Below, one piece after another: positions 23,639 to 33,278 of a stretch of DNA of 37,818 bases. The notes below the pieces were generated by a model, which was given only the letters and a program-made list of their open reading frames with translations, searched no databases and had not been told where the DNA came from. Source of the stretch: Gordonibacter sp036659115 (GTDB lineage Bacteria > Actinomycetota > Coriobacteriia > Coriobacteriales > Eggerthellaceae); the NCBI RefSeq assembly GCF_036659115.1, contig NZ_JAVXDF010000012.1; one strand, 5' to 3'. Made by a program: the position numbers and the translations under genes. Positions within the stretch are counted from its first letter, which is position 1; every line of letters starts with the position of its first letter.

Positions 23639-25063
23639 TCAGTCCCGCACTGCAGCGGACGGCGCCTGCGCGTGGGACAACGCATCCACCAGCTGCGGCC
23701 CGATAGCCGTCACATCGCCTGCGCCCATGGTGATGACCAGATCGCCTGTGGCCGCCTTCGAGGCGAGGTACGGCACGACCTCGATGCGTCGCGGCACGTA
23801 GGCGGCATCCGGATGCGCCGCGTGGTCCAGCACGACGTTCAGGAACGTCTTGCCGCTCACACCGGGCACGGGAGCCTCGCCCGCCGGGTACACGTCCATG
23901 AACGTGACCGAATCGGCTGCGTCGAACGCACGTGCGAACTCGTCGTGCAGCACCTCAGTGAACAGGGAGGCACGCGAGTAGCGATGCGGCTGGAACAGCA
24001 CGTGCACATGGCGGTACCCCAATTTGGAGGCCGCCTCGATGGTAGCGGCGATCTCGGTAGGGTGGTGCGCGTAGTCGTCCACCACCGTAATGCCGGCCAC
24101 GTCTCCCACCAGGTCGAAGCGACGCCGCACACCCGCGAAGTCGACCAGCGCAGCAGCGGCTGCCACGGCATCCATGCCGAGTGCATCCACCAATCCGATG
24201 ACGCCGGCAGCGTTCAGCACATTATGCTCGCCAGGGTTCTGCTTGAGGCCCGCTGCTATCTCGCGCCCATCGGGCAGGCGCAGGCGAAACTCGCTGCCTA
24301 CGCCATGCGGCTCCCAGCCAAGGATGCGAATGTCGCAATCCTCGCCGAAGCCGTAGGTGAGCAGCGTGCGGCCCGTTGCACGGGCAAGCGTCGTGAGGGC
24401 CTCGTCCTCGGCGCAGGCGACGCATACGCCGTCCGCCGGAACTGACGAGATGAACGCGCTGAACTTCTCGTAGATCTCGTCTAAGTCGCGGTAGTGGTCC
24501 AGATGGTCGGCTTCGATGTTCGTGACCAGCACGGCATGCGGCGACAGATAGGTGAACGACTTGTCGCTCTCATCTGCTTCCACCACGTAATGACGACCTG
24601 CACCCGAGTGGGCATTAGTGCCGTAGGCACGCACGATGCCACCGATGAGGAACGTGGGATCTTCCCCGATAGCGTCCATGACGCTGGCCAGCATGGACGA
24701 CGTGGTCGTCTTGCCGTGCGTACCCGCCACGGCAAGCGTGCACAGATCGCTTCCCAGATGCGCGAGCATCTGCGCACGGTGCCAGATGGTCAAGGCGCGT
24801 TCGTGGGCGGCGATGAGCTCGGGGTTGTTGGCAAGGATGGCCGTGGACACCACGACGACGTCCACCCCTTCGGGGATATTCGCCGGATCGTGCCCGATAT
24901 GCACGTCGATACCGGCGTTTTTAAGCTGCTTGGTGTAGCGGCTCTCCTTCAAGTCAGACCCGCTCACGCGCATGCCCTGGTCGAAGGCAACGCGCGCGAT
25001 ACCGCTCATGCCCACGCCGCCGACCCCGATGAAATGCACCGATTCGATACGTTGGTTTTCCAT
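23639..25063 (-). CDS. murC: UDP-N-acetylmuramate--L-alanine ligase (MurC)
   Basis: Adds L-Ala to UDP-MurNAc using ATP, the first step of the stem peptide. The 474-residue protein begins with the nucleotide-binding HFIGVGGVGMSGIA (10-23). It has the ATP loop AGTHGKTTTSSML (113-125), the central-domain VVEADESDKSF, and the C-terminal-domain VDDYAHHPTEI with FQPHRYSR. Length and motif order are typical. It lies between murG (57-base gap) and murB (nine bases) in the standard dcw order. Confidence 0.97.
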   Translation of the reverse strand: MENQRIESVHFIGVGGVGMSGIARVAFDQGMRVSGSDLKESRYTKQLKNAGIDVHIGHDPANIPEGVDVVVVSTAILANNPELIAAHERALTIWHRAQMLAHLGSDLCTLAVAGTHGKTTTSSMLASVMDAIGEDPTFLIGGIVRAYGTNAHSGAGRHYVVEADESDKSFTYLSPHAVLVTNIEADHLDHYRDLDEIYEKFSAFISSVPADGVCVACAEDEALTTLARATGRTLLTYGFGEDCDIRILGWEPHGVGSEFRLRLPDGREIAAGLKQNPGEHNVLNAAGVIGLVDALGMDAVAAAAALVDFAGVRRRFDLVGDVAGITVVDDYAHHPTEIAATIEAASKLGYRHVHVLFQPHRYSRASLFTEVLHDEFARAFDAADSVTFMDVYPAGEAPVPGVSGKTFLNVVLDHAAHPDAAYVPRRIEVVPYLASKAATGDLVITMGAGDVTAIGPQLVDALSHAQAPSAAVRD

Positions 25064-25119
25064 AGTGCTGTTACAGCCCTTCCCTTATGAGTGCGCTTCC
25101 ATGGTAGCCCATAGGGGAC

Positions 25120-26220
25120 TCACCGCGCTGCATCCATCACAACATCTGCCAACTTAGCCGCCGCATCGCGCGCCTTTTGCGCGCGCGCCGCCTCGCTCAT
25201 GCGCGCACGTACCTCTGCATCTTCGACCAACGTGCACACCAGGTGCCCGAACTCGGGAGTGTCCACTTCGGCATCGGCGATCATGAAGGCGCAGCCGGCA
25301 TCAACGTAGGAACGCGCATTCGTGGTCTGGTGATCCTCCGTCGCATGCGGAAATGGCACGAGCAGCGCCGGCAGGGCGCGTGCCGCTATCTCGGCAAGCG
25401 ACGTGGCGCCTGCACGCGATACGATGGCGTCGGCCGCCGCCATGACCTCGCCCATACGATCCTGATAGCCGAACAGGTGCCAGCGCTGCTGCTCAGCGGA
25501 AGTCAGCGCCAACTCGTGCGTGACAGCCTCGAGTTCCCGAGGGCCCGTCACCTGCACGACATGCAGGTCGTCGTAGGACAGAAGCGCCTCCTTCAAGGCG
25601 CAGACGGCCTGGTTCAGGTGCCGCGCACCCAGGCTACCACCCGTGACCAACAGCATGCGCGCATCCTCGGGGATACCCAGCAATTCGCGCCCCTGCTGGC
25701 GCGTGGCCGAAAACACCGAAGCACGCACCGGGTTGCCCGTGACCACCACGCGATCTCGTGCCCGTGCGTCGAGCGCACCGGCAGCATGCTCGTAGGTCAG
25801 GCACACGGCCGCTGCGCGACGGGCCAGATACTTGTTGGCCATACCCATAACCGAGTTCTGCTCGTGAACCACAACCGGGATGCCGCACTGCTCGGCAGCG
25901 CGCGCCACCGGAATGCACACGTAGCCGCCGAAGCCCACCACCACGTCGGGCCGTATCTCGCCGAACCATCGCTTGGCCTTACCCGTGCTTTTCTGCAGCT
26001 TCAACGTGGAAGTCAGCAGAGTGAGCGGCCGGCTTCGGTCGAAGCCGGCCGCCTCGAAACCGGTGAAGGGTATGCCGGCTTCGGCCACCAGGCGCGCTTC
26101 CACGCCCGTGGGCGTGCCGGCAAAGCGCACGTCGCAGCCGCGTTCGACCAGCACGTCCGCCAGCGCGAGCGCCGGATTAATATGGCCGGCGGTTCCACCG
26201 CCGGAGAGGACGACCAACAT
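25120..26220 (-). CDS. murG: Undecaprenyldiphospho-muramoylpentapeptide GlcNAc-transferase (MurG)
   Basis: Membrane-associated GT-B glycosyltransferase that turns lipid I into lipid II. The 366-residue protein opens with the glycine-rich SGGGTAGHINPALALADVL (residues 6-24). It shows DVVVGFGGYVCIPVARAA, VVHEQNSVMGMANK, VTGGSLGARHLNQAV and the donor-binding VSRAGATSLAEIAA, with PFPHATEDHQTTNA following. The ATG at 26220 has AGGAGG seven bases ahead; the longer upstream frame runs into ftsW and is not coding. It starts four bases after the ftsW stop. Confidence 0.97.
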   Translation of the reverse strand: MLVVLSGGGTAGHINPALALADVLVERGCDVRFAGTPTGVEARLVAEAGIPFTGFEAAGFDRSRPLTLLTSTLKLQKSTGKAKRWFGEIRPDVVVGFGGYVCIPVARAAEQCGIPVVVHEQNSVMGMANKYLARRAAAVCLTYEHAAGALDARARDRVVVTGNPVRASVFSATRQQGRELLGIPEDARMLLVTGGSLGARHLNQAVCALKEALLSYDDLHVVQVTGPRELEAVTHELALTSAEQQRWHLFGYQDRMGEVMAAADAIVSRAGATSLAEIAARALPALLVPFPHATEDHQTTNARSYVDAGCAFMIADAEVDTPEFGHLVCTLVEDAEVRARMSEAARAQKARDAAAKLADVVMDAAR

Positions 26221-26224
26221 GATG

Positions 26225-27628
26225 CTACCTCCTGCCTCTGCGCGACGACGAGCCACCCGACCGCCCCGCATCCGCATCGTTTCGTTTCGAGCCGCGCGAA
26301 CTGAGCGCATCCCAACTGATACCGCCCGAGCGACGCGATGCGCCCGAGGGAGCCTCGGCATCCGAGCTGCTGCGACGCCCGCTGCGCACCGGCTCCCGCG
26401 CCGGCTCCGGCTCGGCGCGCACGATACGCAAGTCGGCTCGGCGACGCTCGTAGACGCTTGGCTCGGTGGCAGCGCCTTGCGACACCGACAATATTAGCCC
26501 CACCATGATGAACGTAGCGATGAGGGAAGAGCCGCCCGACGACACGAACGGCAGCGGCTTGCCCACGACCGGGAACCAGCCTATAACCATGGCGATGTTG
26601 AGGAACGCCTGGAACGCTATCATGATAGTGCAGCCGCCCGCCACCATGGTGCCGAAGTTATCCGGTGCCGACCGTGCAATGCGCATGCCGGCATACAGCA
26701 GCGCCAAGAACAGCGCAATGACGGCAAGCGCACCCACCAAGCCCAGCTCCTCGCCGATGATAGCGAAGATGAAGTCGGTGTCGGACTGCGTGAGGTACAG
26801 GTACTTCTCGTGCGAGTTGCCCAGCCCCACCCCGAACAGCCCGCCGCTGGAAAGCGCGTACAGCGAGTGGATGATCTGGTAGCCATTGCCATAGCCCCCC
26901 TCGCCGTCTTCCCAAGGGTTCATGAACACCAGCAAGCGCTCGCGACGGTATTCCGTGCCGAAGATGCCCACCAGACCGAGGGCGACGACCACGCCTGCGA
27001 CCAGCGCCAGGGTACGCCAAGGCACCTCGCCGAGCCACATAACCGCCAAAATACCCACCACGCAGATCATGGCCGTGCCCAAGTCGGACTGCGGGCCGAG
27101 GATGATGAGCACCGGGGACAGCACGAGCACGAACACCATCACGAAGAACTGCGGAACGCCGAGCAGCCCCTCTCGGAAGTCCATGAACAGGCGTGCCGCT
27201 ACGAGCACAAGGGCTATCTTGGCGAACTCAGAGGGCTGCAAGTTCACCGGTCCGAGGACAAGCCAGCGCTGCGCCCCCCACTCGTCCTGACCCGCGCCCG
27301 AAAAGATGGTAGCCACCAAGAGCACAAACGCAAGAAGCCATACCGCCCATACGATATTGCTGCGCCAGAGAGAGTAGGGAACGAACTTCCAGGTGATAAG
27401 GGCCAACACAATGCCCACCAGGGCAAATTTAACCTGATTGAGCATATCGGTCAGGGTGTTGACGGCATCCACCGAATCGGCGTTGGACAGCGCGATGACC
27501 GACGAGGTGGAATAGATCATGACAAAGCCGAGGAGCGTCAGCGCTAGAACCGACAAGAGCAGGATGAGGCGAGGCCCCAGGATATGCTCGGGAACCTCCC
27601 GCCCCGCACGTGCGGCTTTGGCTACCAT
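26225..27628 (-). CDS. ftsW: Peptidoglycan glycosyltransferase FtsW (SEDS family)
   Basis: Septal SEDS polymerase working with the class B PBP encoded upstream. The 467-residue protein has ten predicted membrane helices between about residues 17 and 388. SEDS landmarks are FVMIYSTSS near the N terminus, QPSEFAKIALVL, GPQSDLGTAM, AQPSD-like loop residues, GEELGLVGAL, and the conserved PFVSSGGSSLIATF. The C-terminal 70 residues are cytosolic, basic and Ser/Arg-rich, longer than in many species. The start lies 11 bases after the murD stop. Confidence 0.96.
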   Translation of the reverse strand: MVAKAARAGREVPEHILGPRLILLLSVLALTLLGFVMIYSTSSVIALSNADSVDAVNTLTDMLNQVKFALVGIVLALITWKFVPYSLWRSNIVWAVWLLAFVLLVATIFSGAGQDEWGAQRWLVLGPVNLQPSEFAKIALVLVAARLFMDFREGLLGVPQFFVMVFVLVLSPVLIILGPQSDLGTAMICVVGILAVMWLGEVPWRTLALVAGVVVALGLVGIFGTEYRRERLLVFMNPWEDGEGGYGNGYQIIHSLYALSSGGLFGVGLGNSHEKYLYLTQSDTDFIFAIIGEELGLVGALAVIALFLALLYAGMRIARSAPDNFGTMVAGGCTIMIAFQAFLNIAMVIGWFPVVGKPLPFVSSGGSSLIATFIMVGLILSVSQGAATEPSVYERRRADLRIVRAEPEPAREPVRSGRRSSSDAEAPSGASRRSGGISWDALSSRGSKRNDADAGRSGGSSSRRGRR

Positions 27629-27639
27629 GGCGATGCCCC

Positions 27640-29214
27640 CTATGCCCCCGCGCGTGCAGCGCGATCGGCTACGAGGGCCTTGAAGGCGCGCCCGCGCTGC
27701 TCGAACGAGCCGAACTCGTCGAACGAGGCGCAGGCCGGCGACAGCAGCAGCACATCACCCGGCTGGGCAACGCGAAGAGCCGCGTCGAAAGCATCTTCCA
27801 GGTGGGAGGCGCGGACAACGAGGAAGCTGTCGCTCGCAAGTCCCCCAACGTCAGCGAGGGTTTCCGCAGCGTCGGCCGCTTCCGAGGGATGGCAAGCCGC
27901 CGGAGCCTCGAACGCGGCAGCAAAACGCTCTCCTGCGGATCCGAAGCAAACAGCAACCGATGCAGCAATGCGAGCCGCCTCTACCAGCGGTGCGAGGTCG
28001 GTCCCCTTGTCGTCGCCGCCCAGCAGCACGACCACTCGCCTGCCCGGAAAGGACGAGAGCGCCTTCAGTGTCGCATCGACGTTCGTGGCCTTGGAGTCGT
28101 TGTAGCAAGAGACACCACCCACGGTACCGCAGGGCTCGATACGGTGCTCCAGCGGCTCGAACGTGCGCAGGCCGTGCGCCACGCGCACGCCATCGGCACC
28201 CAGCGCCAGCGCCGCAGCAGCGGCGGCAAGCGCATTGGAGACGTTGTGCTCGCCCTCGATCAGAAGCTCGTCGGCACGCACCAGCGCGTGCTCGCACCCA
28301 CCCAGCGCAATGCGCAGCAGACCGTCCCAACCCAAGAATGCCGCATTGTCGCTGCCGCAGCGCATGCGCATGTCGCCGGCAAGCCCCGCGTACGTGCCTA
28401 GAGGCACGTACGCGAAGCCACGCTCCTCCGGAGCGAGCGCGCGCAGGCGGCGCACCTCGGCCCGCACGATGTCGTTCGTCGCATCGAGCACGGCCGTCGC
28501 ACCTGCGACGGTTGCCAGGTTCTCCAAAACTTTGCATTTCGCTGCGCAGTACGCCTCGAAGGTACCGTGCCAATGCAGGTGGTCGGGGGTGATGTTCAGC
28601 AGCACGGCCACATCGGGCGCGAACGCGCTGGTCGAAGCAAGCTGATAGGACGACACTTCAGCCACGTACGTGTCCACCCGGCCCGAGACGACGGCCTCGA
28701 TGCAGGTATCGCCGATGTTGCCCACCGCGGCTGCGCGTCGGCCATCCGCTCGCAGCACATGAGCGGCGAGCGAGGCTACCGTCGTCTTGCCGTTCGTGCC
28801 GGTGACGGCCACCCAGCGGCTGTCCGCATCGCTCTCGCGCCACGCGAACTCCACTTCGCTGACCAGTTCGTCACACACTTCGAGTGCACCGACGTACAAC
28901 GGCGAGAACGGCGGGATGCCGGGACTGGGAATGCAGAGGTCGAACCGGCCGTCTAAGGCACCCGCCGCCAGTTCGCCCACAGCCCCCTCGCCAAACGCGA
29001 CGGTAGCGCCCCGCTCGGCAATGGCCGCCGCGAAGGCGTGCGCGCTCTCGGTCGGCTCGCCTGCCGCAACGGCCAGCGCGTCGACGCGCCCGCCCAGTTG
29101 CCCCAAGCAGTACTCGACTGCGGCCCGGCCGCTCTTGCCCAGCCCTAAAACGAGCACGCGCCCTAAACTCTCCGGCGCGCGCTTTCTTCCCGGTATCATG
29201 GCCGCTGCCCCCAT
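27640..29214 (-). CDS. murD: UDP-N-acetylmuramoylalanine--D-glutamate ligase (MurD)
   Basis: Adds D-Glu to UDP-MurNAc-L-Ala. The protein has an N-terminal Rossmann domain (VLVLGLGKSGRAAVEYCL, residues 20-37), the ATP loop VAVTGTNGKTTVASL (135-149), the central EVSSYQL and NITPDHLHWH motifs, and C-terminal YNDSKATN. At 524 residues it is longer than the common 440-450 through loop insertions in the N-terminal and C-terminal domains. It begins three bases after mraY and precedes ftsW. Confidence 0.96.
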   Translation of the reverse strand: MGAAAMIPGRKRAPESLGRVLVLGLGKSGRAAVEYCLGQLGGRVDALAVAAGEPTESAHAFAAAIAERGATVAFGEGAVGELAAGALDGRFDLCIPSPGIPPFSPLYVGALEVCDELVSEVEFAWRESDADSRWVAVTGTNGKTTVASLAAHVLRADGRRAAAVGNIGDTCIEAVVSGRVDTYVAEVSSYQLASTSAFAPDVAVLLNITPDHLHWHGTFEAYCAAKCKVLENLATVAGATAVLDATNDIVRAEVRRLRALAPEERGFAYVPLGTYAGLAGDMRMRCGSDNAAFLGWDGLLRIALGGCEHALVRADELLIEGEHNVSNALAAAAAALALGADGVRVAHGLRTFEPLEHRIEPCGTVGGVSCYNDSKATNVDATLKALSSFPGRRVVVLLGGDDKGTDLAPLVEAARIAASVAVCFGSAGERFAAAFEAPAACHPSEAADAAETLADVGGLASDSFLVVRASHLEDAFDAALRVAQPGDVLLLSPACASFDEFGSFEQRGRAFKALVADRAARAGA

Positions 29215-29217
29215 GTA

Positions 29218-30264
29218 CTACATCACCGCCATGAGCGTCTCGGCGAAGTAGATCGAGAACCCGGTTGCAGCCAGCACGCCCGACACGATCCAGAAACGCA
29301 CGACCACCTTCGTCTCGCTCCACCCCTTTTTCTCGAAGTGGTGGTGCAGCGGCGCCATGAGGAAGATGCGCTTCTTCGTCTTCTTGTAGTAAACCACCTG
29401 GATCATAACGGACAGGGCCTCGGCCACGAACAAGCCGCCAATGATCAGCGACACGAACTCGCTTTTCGTGATGATGGCCAAACAACCCAGCGCCATGCCC
29501 AGCGCCAGCGACCCGGTGTCGCCCATGAAGATGTCGGCCGGAAACGAGTTGAACCAGAGAAACCCGATGCACGCGCCCGCGATGGCGGCCGCGAAGATGG
29601 CCGGCTCCAGCATATCGGAGCGGTAAGCGATGGCCGCCATGACGATCATGACGATCATGACCGTGCCAGCCGCCAGGCCGTCAAGGCCGTCAGTGAGGTT
29701 CACGGCGTTACACATGCCCACCATCAGGATGTTCATGAAGATAAGGTACAGCCACGGGATGGCGATGCCGTCACCGATAGGCACGACCGTGGTGAGGATG
29801 CCGAAGTCGAGCTGGATGATGAAGGGGATGTCCACCACCGGCGACACGCCCAGCCAGTTCACCGCCACCAACACGAATGCCGTTGCGATGGCGAACTGAC
29901 CGAGCAGCTTCGCTTTGGGGGTGAGTCCCAGCGAGCGCTCCTTCACCACCTTGGAAGCGTCGTCGACGAGCCCCAGCAGGCCGGTGAGCACCGTGGCTCC
30001 CAGCAACACGAACGTCTCGGGCGTGGGAATGCCGATGCAGAGCGCCACGGCAACGACGGCCACCAGCATAACGACGCCGCCCATAGTAGGCGTGCCCTGC
30101 TTCACCAGGTGGCTCTCGGGGCCGTCGGCGCGCACCTGCTGGCCGATCTGGCTGGACCTCAGTAACTTGATCCATAACGGCGTCAGCACCATGGTAACGA
30201 CGATAGCGGCTACGATAGCCAAGAAAACCAGGAACGTCGGATATTGCGAGAATACAGCAAACAT
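29218..30264 (-). CDS. mraY: Phospho-N-acetylmuramoyl-pentapeptide-transferase (MraY)
   Basis: Integral membrane enzyme making lipid I from UDP-MurNAc-pentapeptide and undecaprenyl phosphate. The 348-residue protein has ten predicted helices and the family motifs GTPTMGGVV, the catalytic aspartates in GLVDDASKV, NAVNLTDGLDGLAAG, and MGDTGSLALG. The histidine loop APLHHHFEKKGWSE is near the C terminus. The ATG shares one base with the murF TGA (TGATG), indicating coupled translation. Confidence 0.97.
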   Translation of the reverse strand: MFAVFSQYPTFLVFLAIVAAIVVTMVLTPLWIKLLRSSQIGQQVRADGPESHLVKQGTPTMGGVVMLVAVVAVALCIGIPTPETFVLLGATVLTGLLGLVDDASKVVKERSLGLTPKAKLLGQFAIATAFVLVAVNWLGVSPVVDIPFIIQLDFGILTTVVPIGDGIAIPWLYLIFMNILMVGMCNAVNLTDGLDGLAAGTVMIVMIVMAAIAYRSDMLEPAIFAAAIAGACIGFLWFNSFPADIFMGDTGSLALGMALGCLAIITKSEFVSLIIGGLFVAEALSVMIQVVYYKKTKKRIFLMAPLHHHFEKKGWSETKVVVRFWIVSGVLAATGFSIYFAETLMAVM

Positions 30265-31763
30265 CAGTTGACCAGTCCTTCAACCACGCGCTCAAGGCCC
30301 ATGAAGCGCGACGCTTTCACCAAGACAGCGTCTCCGGGCTCGACGCAGGTATCCAATTCTCCGAGCACGTCCGCAATAGTTGCGGCGCGCACGATACGGT
30401 TCTCGTCCATGCCGGCCGCCTGGGCGCCGTCGGCAATGTGCGCCGAAAGCTCGCCAACGCACACCAAACGGTCCAGCGGCAGCACGGCAGCAGCCTGTCC
30501 GACGCCCTCGTGGCAAGCGGGCGCGAAATCTCCCAGCTCGCCCATGTCGCCCAGCACGGCAATATGACGGCCAGGCACCTTGAGCGCGCAGAACGTGCGC
30601 AGCGAGGCCCGCATGGAGTCGGGGTTGGCGTTGTAGGAATCGTTCACCACCGTGAAGCCGGCGCGGGCGCGCAGCACTTCCTGGCGTCCCGCCTCAGGCG
30701 CGGCACCTGCAAGCGCGGCAGCCACCGCGTCAAGCGTCATGCCGAACGCGCGGCCCACAGCTGCGGCGACGCAGGCATTGGACACGTTGTGCAGGCCACG
30801 CAGGTCGAGTGTGCACGAGGCAACCTCCTCAACCGGCTGGTCGCCTACGGTATCTTCACCGAATCCAAGCGCATGCAGCTCGAAGCGCGGACGGCCCTGT
30901 TCGTCGAGCTCGACACGTTCAGCCCACACAGATGGGCGCGCCTTCTCGCTCGCCGAGGCACCGTCACGACGGCGCTTCGCTTCCGACGAGCCGTCGAACA
31001 GCACCGTCTCCACGCGGCGGACATCCAGGCGGGCATCCTCGCGCACGAAGTCCGCATAATCGTCTGCAGCGTTCACGAACGCACGCCCCGTACCCTCGGG
31101 AAGCTCGCGGAAAAGCTCGGCTTTGGCACGGGCGATGTTCTCGCGGCTGCCGAGCAGCTCGATATGGCTCTCGCCCACATTCACGACGATGCCCCAATCG
31201 GGACGCACGAACGAGCAAAGGCTCGCGATCTGCCCTGCGCCGCGCATGCCCATCTCCACGACTACGGCCTGCGTGTCGACCTCGGCAGCCAAGAGTGTCT
31301 TGGGCACGCCCAGCTCATTGTTCTGGTTGCCCGCAGTAGCCACGACCGTGTGCGCGCTCGCCAGCACATCGCGTACCAGGTTCTTCGTAGTGGTCTTGCC
31401 GGTCGAGCCCGTCAACGCGATCACGCGTCCCTGCAGGTGCGTGCGCCACTCGCGGGCCAGATCGGTCACCGCGGCGGCTGTATCAGGCACGTCGATGAGG
31501 GCACAGCCCAGTTCGCGGGCCAGAAGGCAGACGGATTCGTCCACCGGCTGCATGACCAAGGCGCCTAAGGCGCCGGCACGCAGCGCCGCGGCCAGAAAGT
31601 CGTGCCCGTCAACGCGCTCGCCCGGAAGCGCTACGTACAGGTCGCCCGGCCCCACGTCACGCGAGTCCCAGGTAAGCCCCGTCAACAGCGCCCGCGGGTC
31701 GATGGCCTCGACCACGAACGTGCCGCCCGTACACCGGGCAATCTGCTTGGCATTCAGGCGCAT
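30264..31763 (-). CDS. murF: UDP-MurNAc-tripeptide--D-Ala-D-Ala ligase (MurF)
   Basis: Adds D-Ala-D-Ala to the tripeptide precursor. The 499-residue protein has an N-terminal substrate domain (TWDSRDVGPGDLYVALPG), the ATP loop ALTGSTGKTTTKNLV (116-130), VVEMGMRGAGQI, and the C-terminal-domain NDSYNANPDSMRASL with HIAVLGDMGELG. An insertion of about 40 residues rich in charged residues follows VETVLFDGSS (about 230-275). The ATG is three bases after the murE stop. No ddl gene is in this window. Confidence 0.96.
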   Translation of the reverse strand: MRLNAKQIARCTGGTFVVEAIDPRALLTGLTWDSRDVGPGDLYVALPGERVDGHDFLAAALRAGALGALVMQPVDESVCLLARELGCALIDVPDTAAAVTDLAREWRTHLQGRVIALTGSTGKTTTKNLVRDVLASAHTVVATAGNQNNELGVPKTLLAAEVDTQAVVVEMGMRGAGQIASLCSFVRPDWGIVVNVGESHIELLGSRENIARAKAELFRELPEGTGRAFVNAADDYADFVREDARLDVRRVETVLFDGSSEAKRRRDGASASEKARPSVWAERVELDEQGRPRFELHALGFGEDTVGDQPVEEVASCTLDLRGLHNVSNACVAAAVGRAFGMTLDAVAAALAGAAPEAGRQEVLRARAGFTVVNDSYNANPDSMRASLRTFCALKVPGRHIAVLGDMGELGDFAPACHEGVGQAAAVLPLDRLVCVGELSAHIADGAQAAGMDENRIVRAATIADVLGELDTCVEPGDAVLVKASRFMGLERVVEGLVN

Positions 31764-31766
31764 GGG

Positions 31767-33266
31767 CTACCCCTGCGTCCTGTCGACCGAGCAGAACGCT
31801 CGTTCCAGCTCCTCGGCTGCAACGATGCAGTCGTCAAACGACCGGACCTCGTCGCCGACGATCTGGTAGTCCTCGTGGCCCTTGCCCGCAATGAGCACCG
31901 AGTCGCCCGCCTGCGCCTGCGCGATGGCAGCCGCGATAGCTGCGCGGCGGTCGGCCTCCACCGCAAAACGCCCCTCGCCCGAGCCCATGCCCGTGACGAT
32001 GTCGCCGATGATGGCCATCGGATCCTCGTGGCGCGGGTTATCGGACGTAACCACGGCGAAATCCGCCGCAAGCGCGTTCTTTCCCATGATGGAACGCTTG
32101 GCCGAATCACGGTCGCCACCGCACCCGAACACGCAGATAGTGCGCCCCGCGGTCAGTTCTTTGATGGAGCCCAGCGCCTTCTCCAACGCATCGGGCGTAT
32201 GCGCGTAGTCCACGAACACCGACACCCCGCCGTCGCAGGCAGCATGCACGCGCTCTAGGCGGCCGGGAATCTGCGGGGCCTCTTTCAGCGCGTCGACGAT
32301 AACTTCGGGCGAGAAGCCCAGCTGCAAGCCAATGCCGAACGCGCACATGATGTTCTCCACGTTAAACTTGCCCACCAGCGGGTAGTCAAAGCGGTAGACC
32401 GTGCCGCGTACCGCAAGCTCCACGGAGGTATGAGTGGGAGCGTACTCCACGTTCACCGGATGGATCTGCGCAGATGCGTCGAAGCCCGTCGTGACGATGT
32501 TGTCTTCGTTAGTGGAGCAGCGGCGCAGCAGCTCCTTGCCCCACTTGTCGTCAATACAGATGACGCGCTTGGCAGGATAGTCCTTCGAGAACAGAAGGGC
32601 TTTCGCTTCGAAATACGCCTCGAAGGTATGGTGGTAGTCGAGATGGTCCTGCGTCAGATTCGAGAACGCCGTGACAGCAAAGGTCGTGGCCCAGGTGCGC
32701 GCCAGGTCCAAGGCATGCGAGCTCACTTCCATGGCTACGGTGTCGCAGCGCTCGTCGCGCATGCGGGCGAACATCTGCTGCAAGTCGGGTGACTCCGGCG
32801 TCGTATGCGCCGACTTCTCCATCGCCTGCCCGATGCGCACGCCCACCGTGCCGATGACGCCAGTGCGCTTGCCGGCCACGTGCGCGATATGCTCCACCAG
32901 ATAGGTCGTGGTGGTCTTGCCGTTGGTGCCGGTAATGCCCACCAGCTTGAAAGCGCTCGACGGATGGTCGTAGAAGTTCGCCGCTGCAGCCGCCATGGCC
33001 TTGCGCGTGTCCCGCGCCACCACCTCGGTAATATCCGTAGCGTCGGCCAGGTACACTTTGCGCTCTACCACCAGCACTTTCGCGCCGCGGTCGATGGCAT
33101 CCTGTGCAAAAGAGTGCCCGTCAGCCGCGAGGCCCACGATGCAAAAGAACATATCTCCAGGCTGCACACGGTCGCTGCGGTAGGCGATGCCGCCCACTTC
33201 TTCGGACTCGTTGCCGATGATGGTGCAGTCGATGCCCGCAAACAGCTCAGCGCAGGTTTTCCCCAT
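31767..33266 (-). CDS. murE: UDP-MurNAc-L-Ala-D-Glu--diamino acid ligase (MurE)
   Basis: Adds the third stem residue. The 499-residue protein has SDRVQPGDMFFCIVG in the N-terminal domain, ATP loop GITGTNGKTTTTYLV (110-124), the carbamylated-lysine region EAYFEAKALLF, VDYAHTPDALEKAL and CVFGCGGDRDSAKR. The specificity motif DNPR at 409-412 matches enzymes that add meso-diaminopimelate rather than L-lysine, so a DAP-type wall is inferred. The ATG has little spacing from the upstream PBP stop (12 bases). It is the first of the murE-murF-mraY-murD run. Confidence 0.97.
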   Translation of the reverse strand: MGKTCAELFAGIDCTIIGNESEEVGGIAYRSDRVQPGDMFFCIVGLAADGHSFAQDAIDRGAKVLVVERKVYLADATDITEVVARDTRKAMAAAAANFYDHPSSAFKLVGITGTNGKTTTTYLVEHIAHVAGKRTGVIGTVGVRIGQAMEKSAHTTPESPDLQQMFARMRDERCDTVAMEVSSHALDLARTWATTFAVTAFSNLTQDHLDYHHTFEAYFEAKALLFSKDYPAKRVICIDDKWGKELLRRCSTNEDNIVTTGFDASAQIHPVNVEYAPTHTSVELAVRGTVYRFDYPLVGKFNVENIMCAFGIGLQLGFSPEVIVDALKEAPQIPGRLERVHAACDGGVSVFVDYAHTPDALEKALGSIKELTAGRTICVFGCGGDRDSAKRSIMGKNALAADFAVVTSDNPRHEDPMAIIGDIVTGMGSGEGRFAVEADRRAAIAAAIAQAQAGDSVLIAGKGHEDYQIVGDEVRSFDDCIVAAEELERAFCSVDRTQG

Positions 33267-33278
33267 GGTGATCTATCC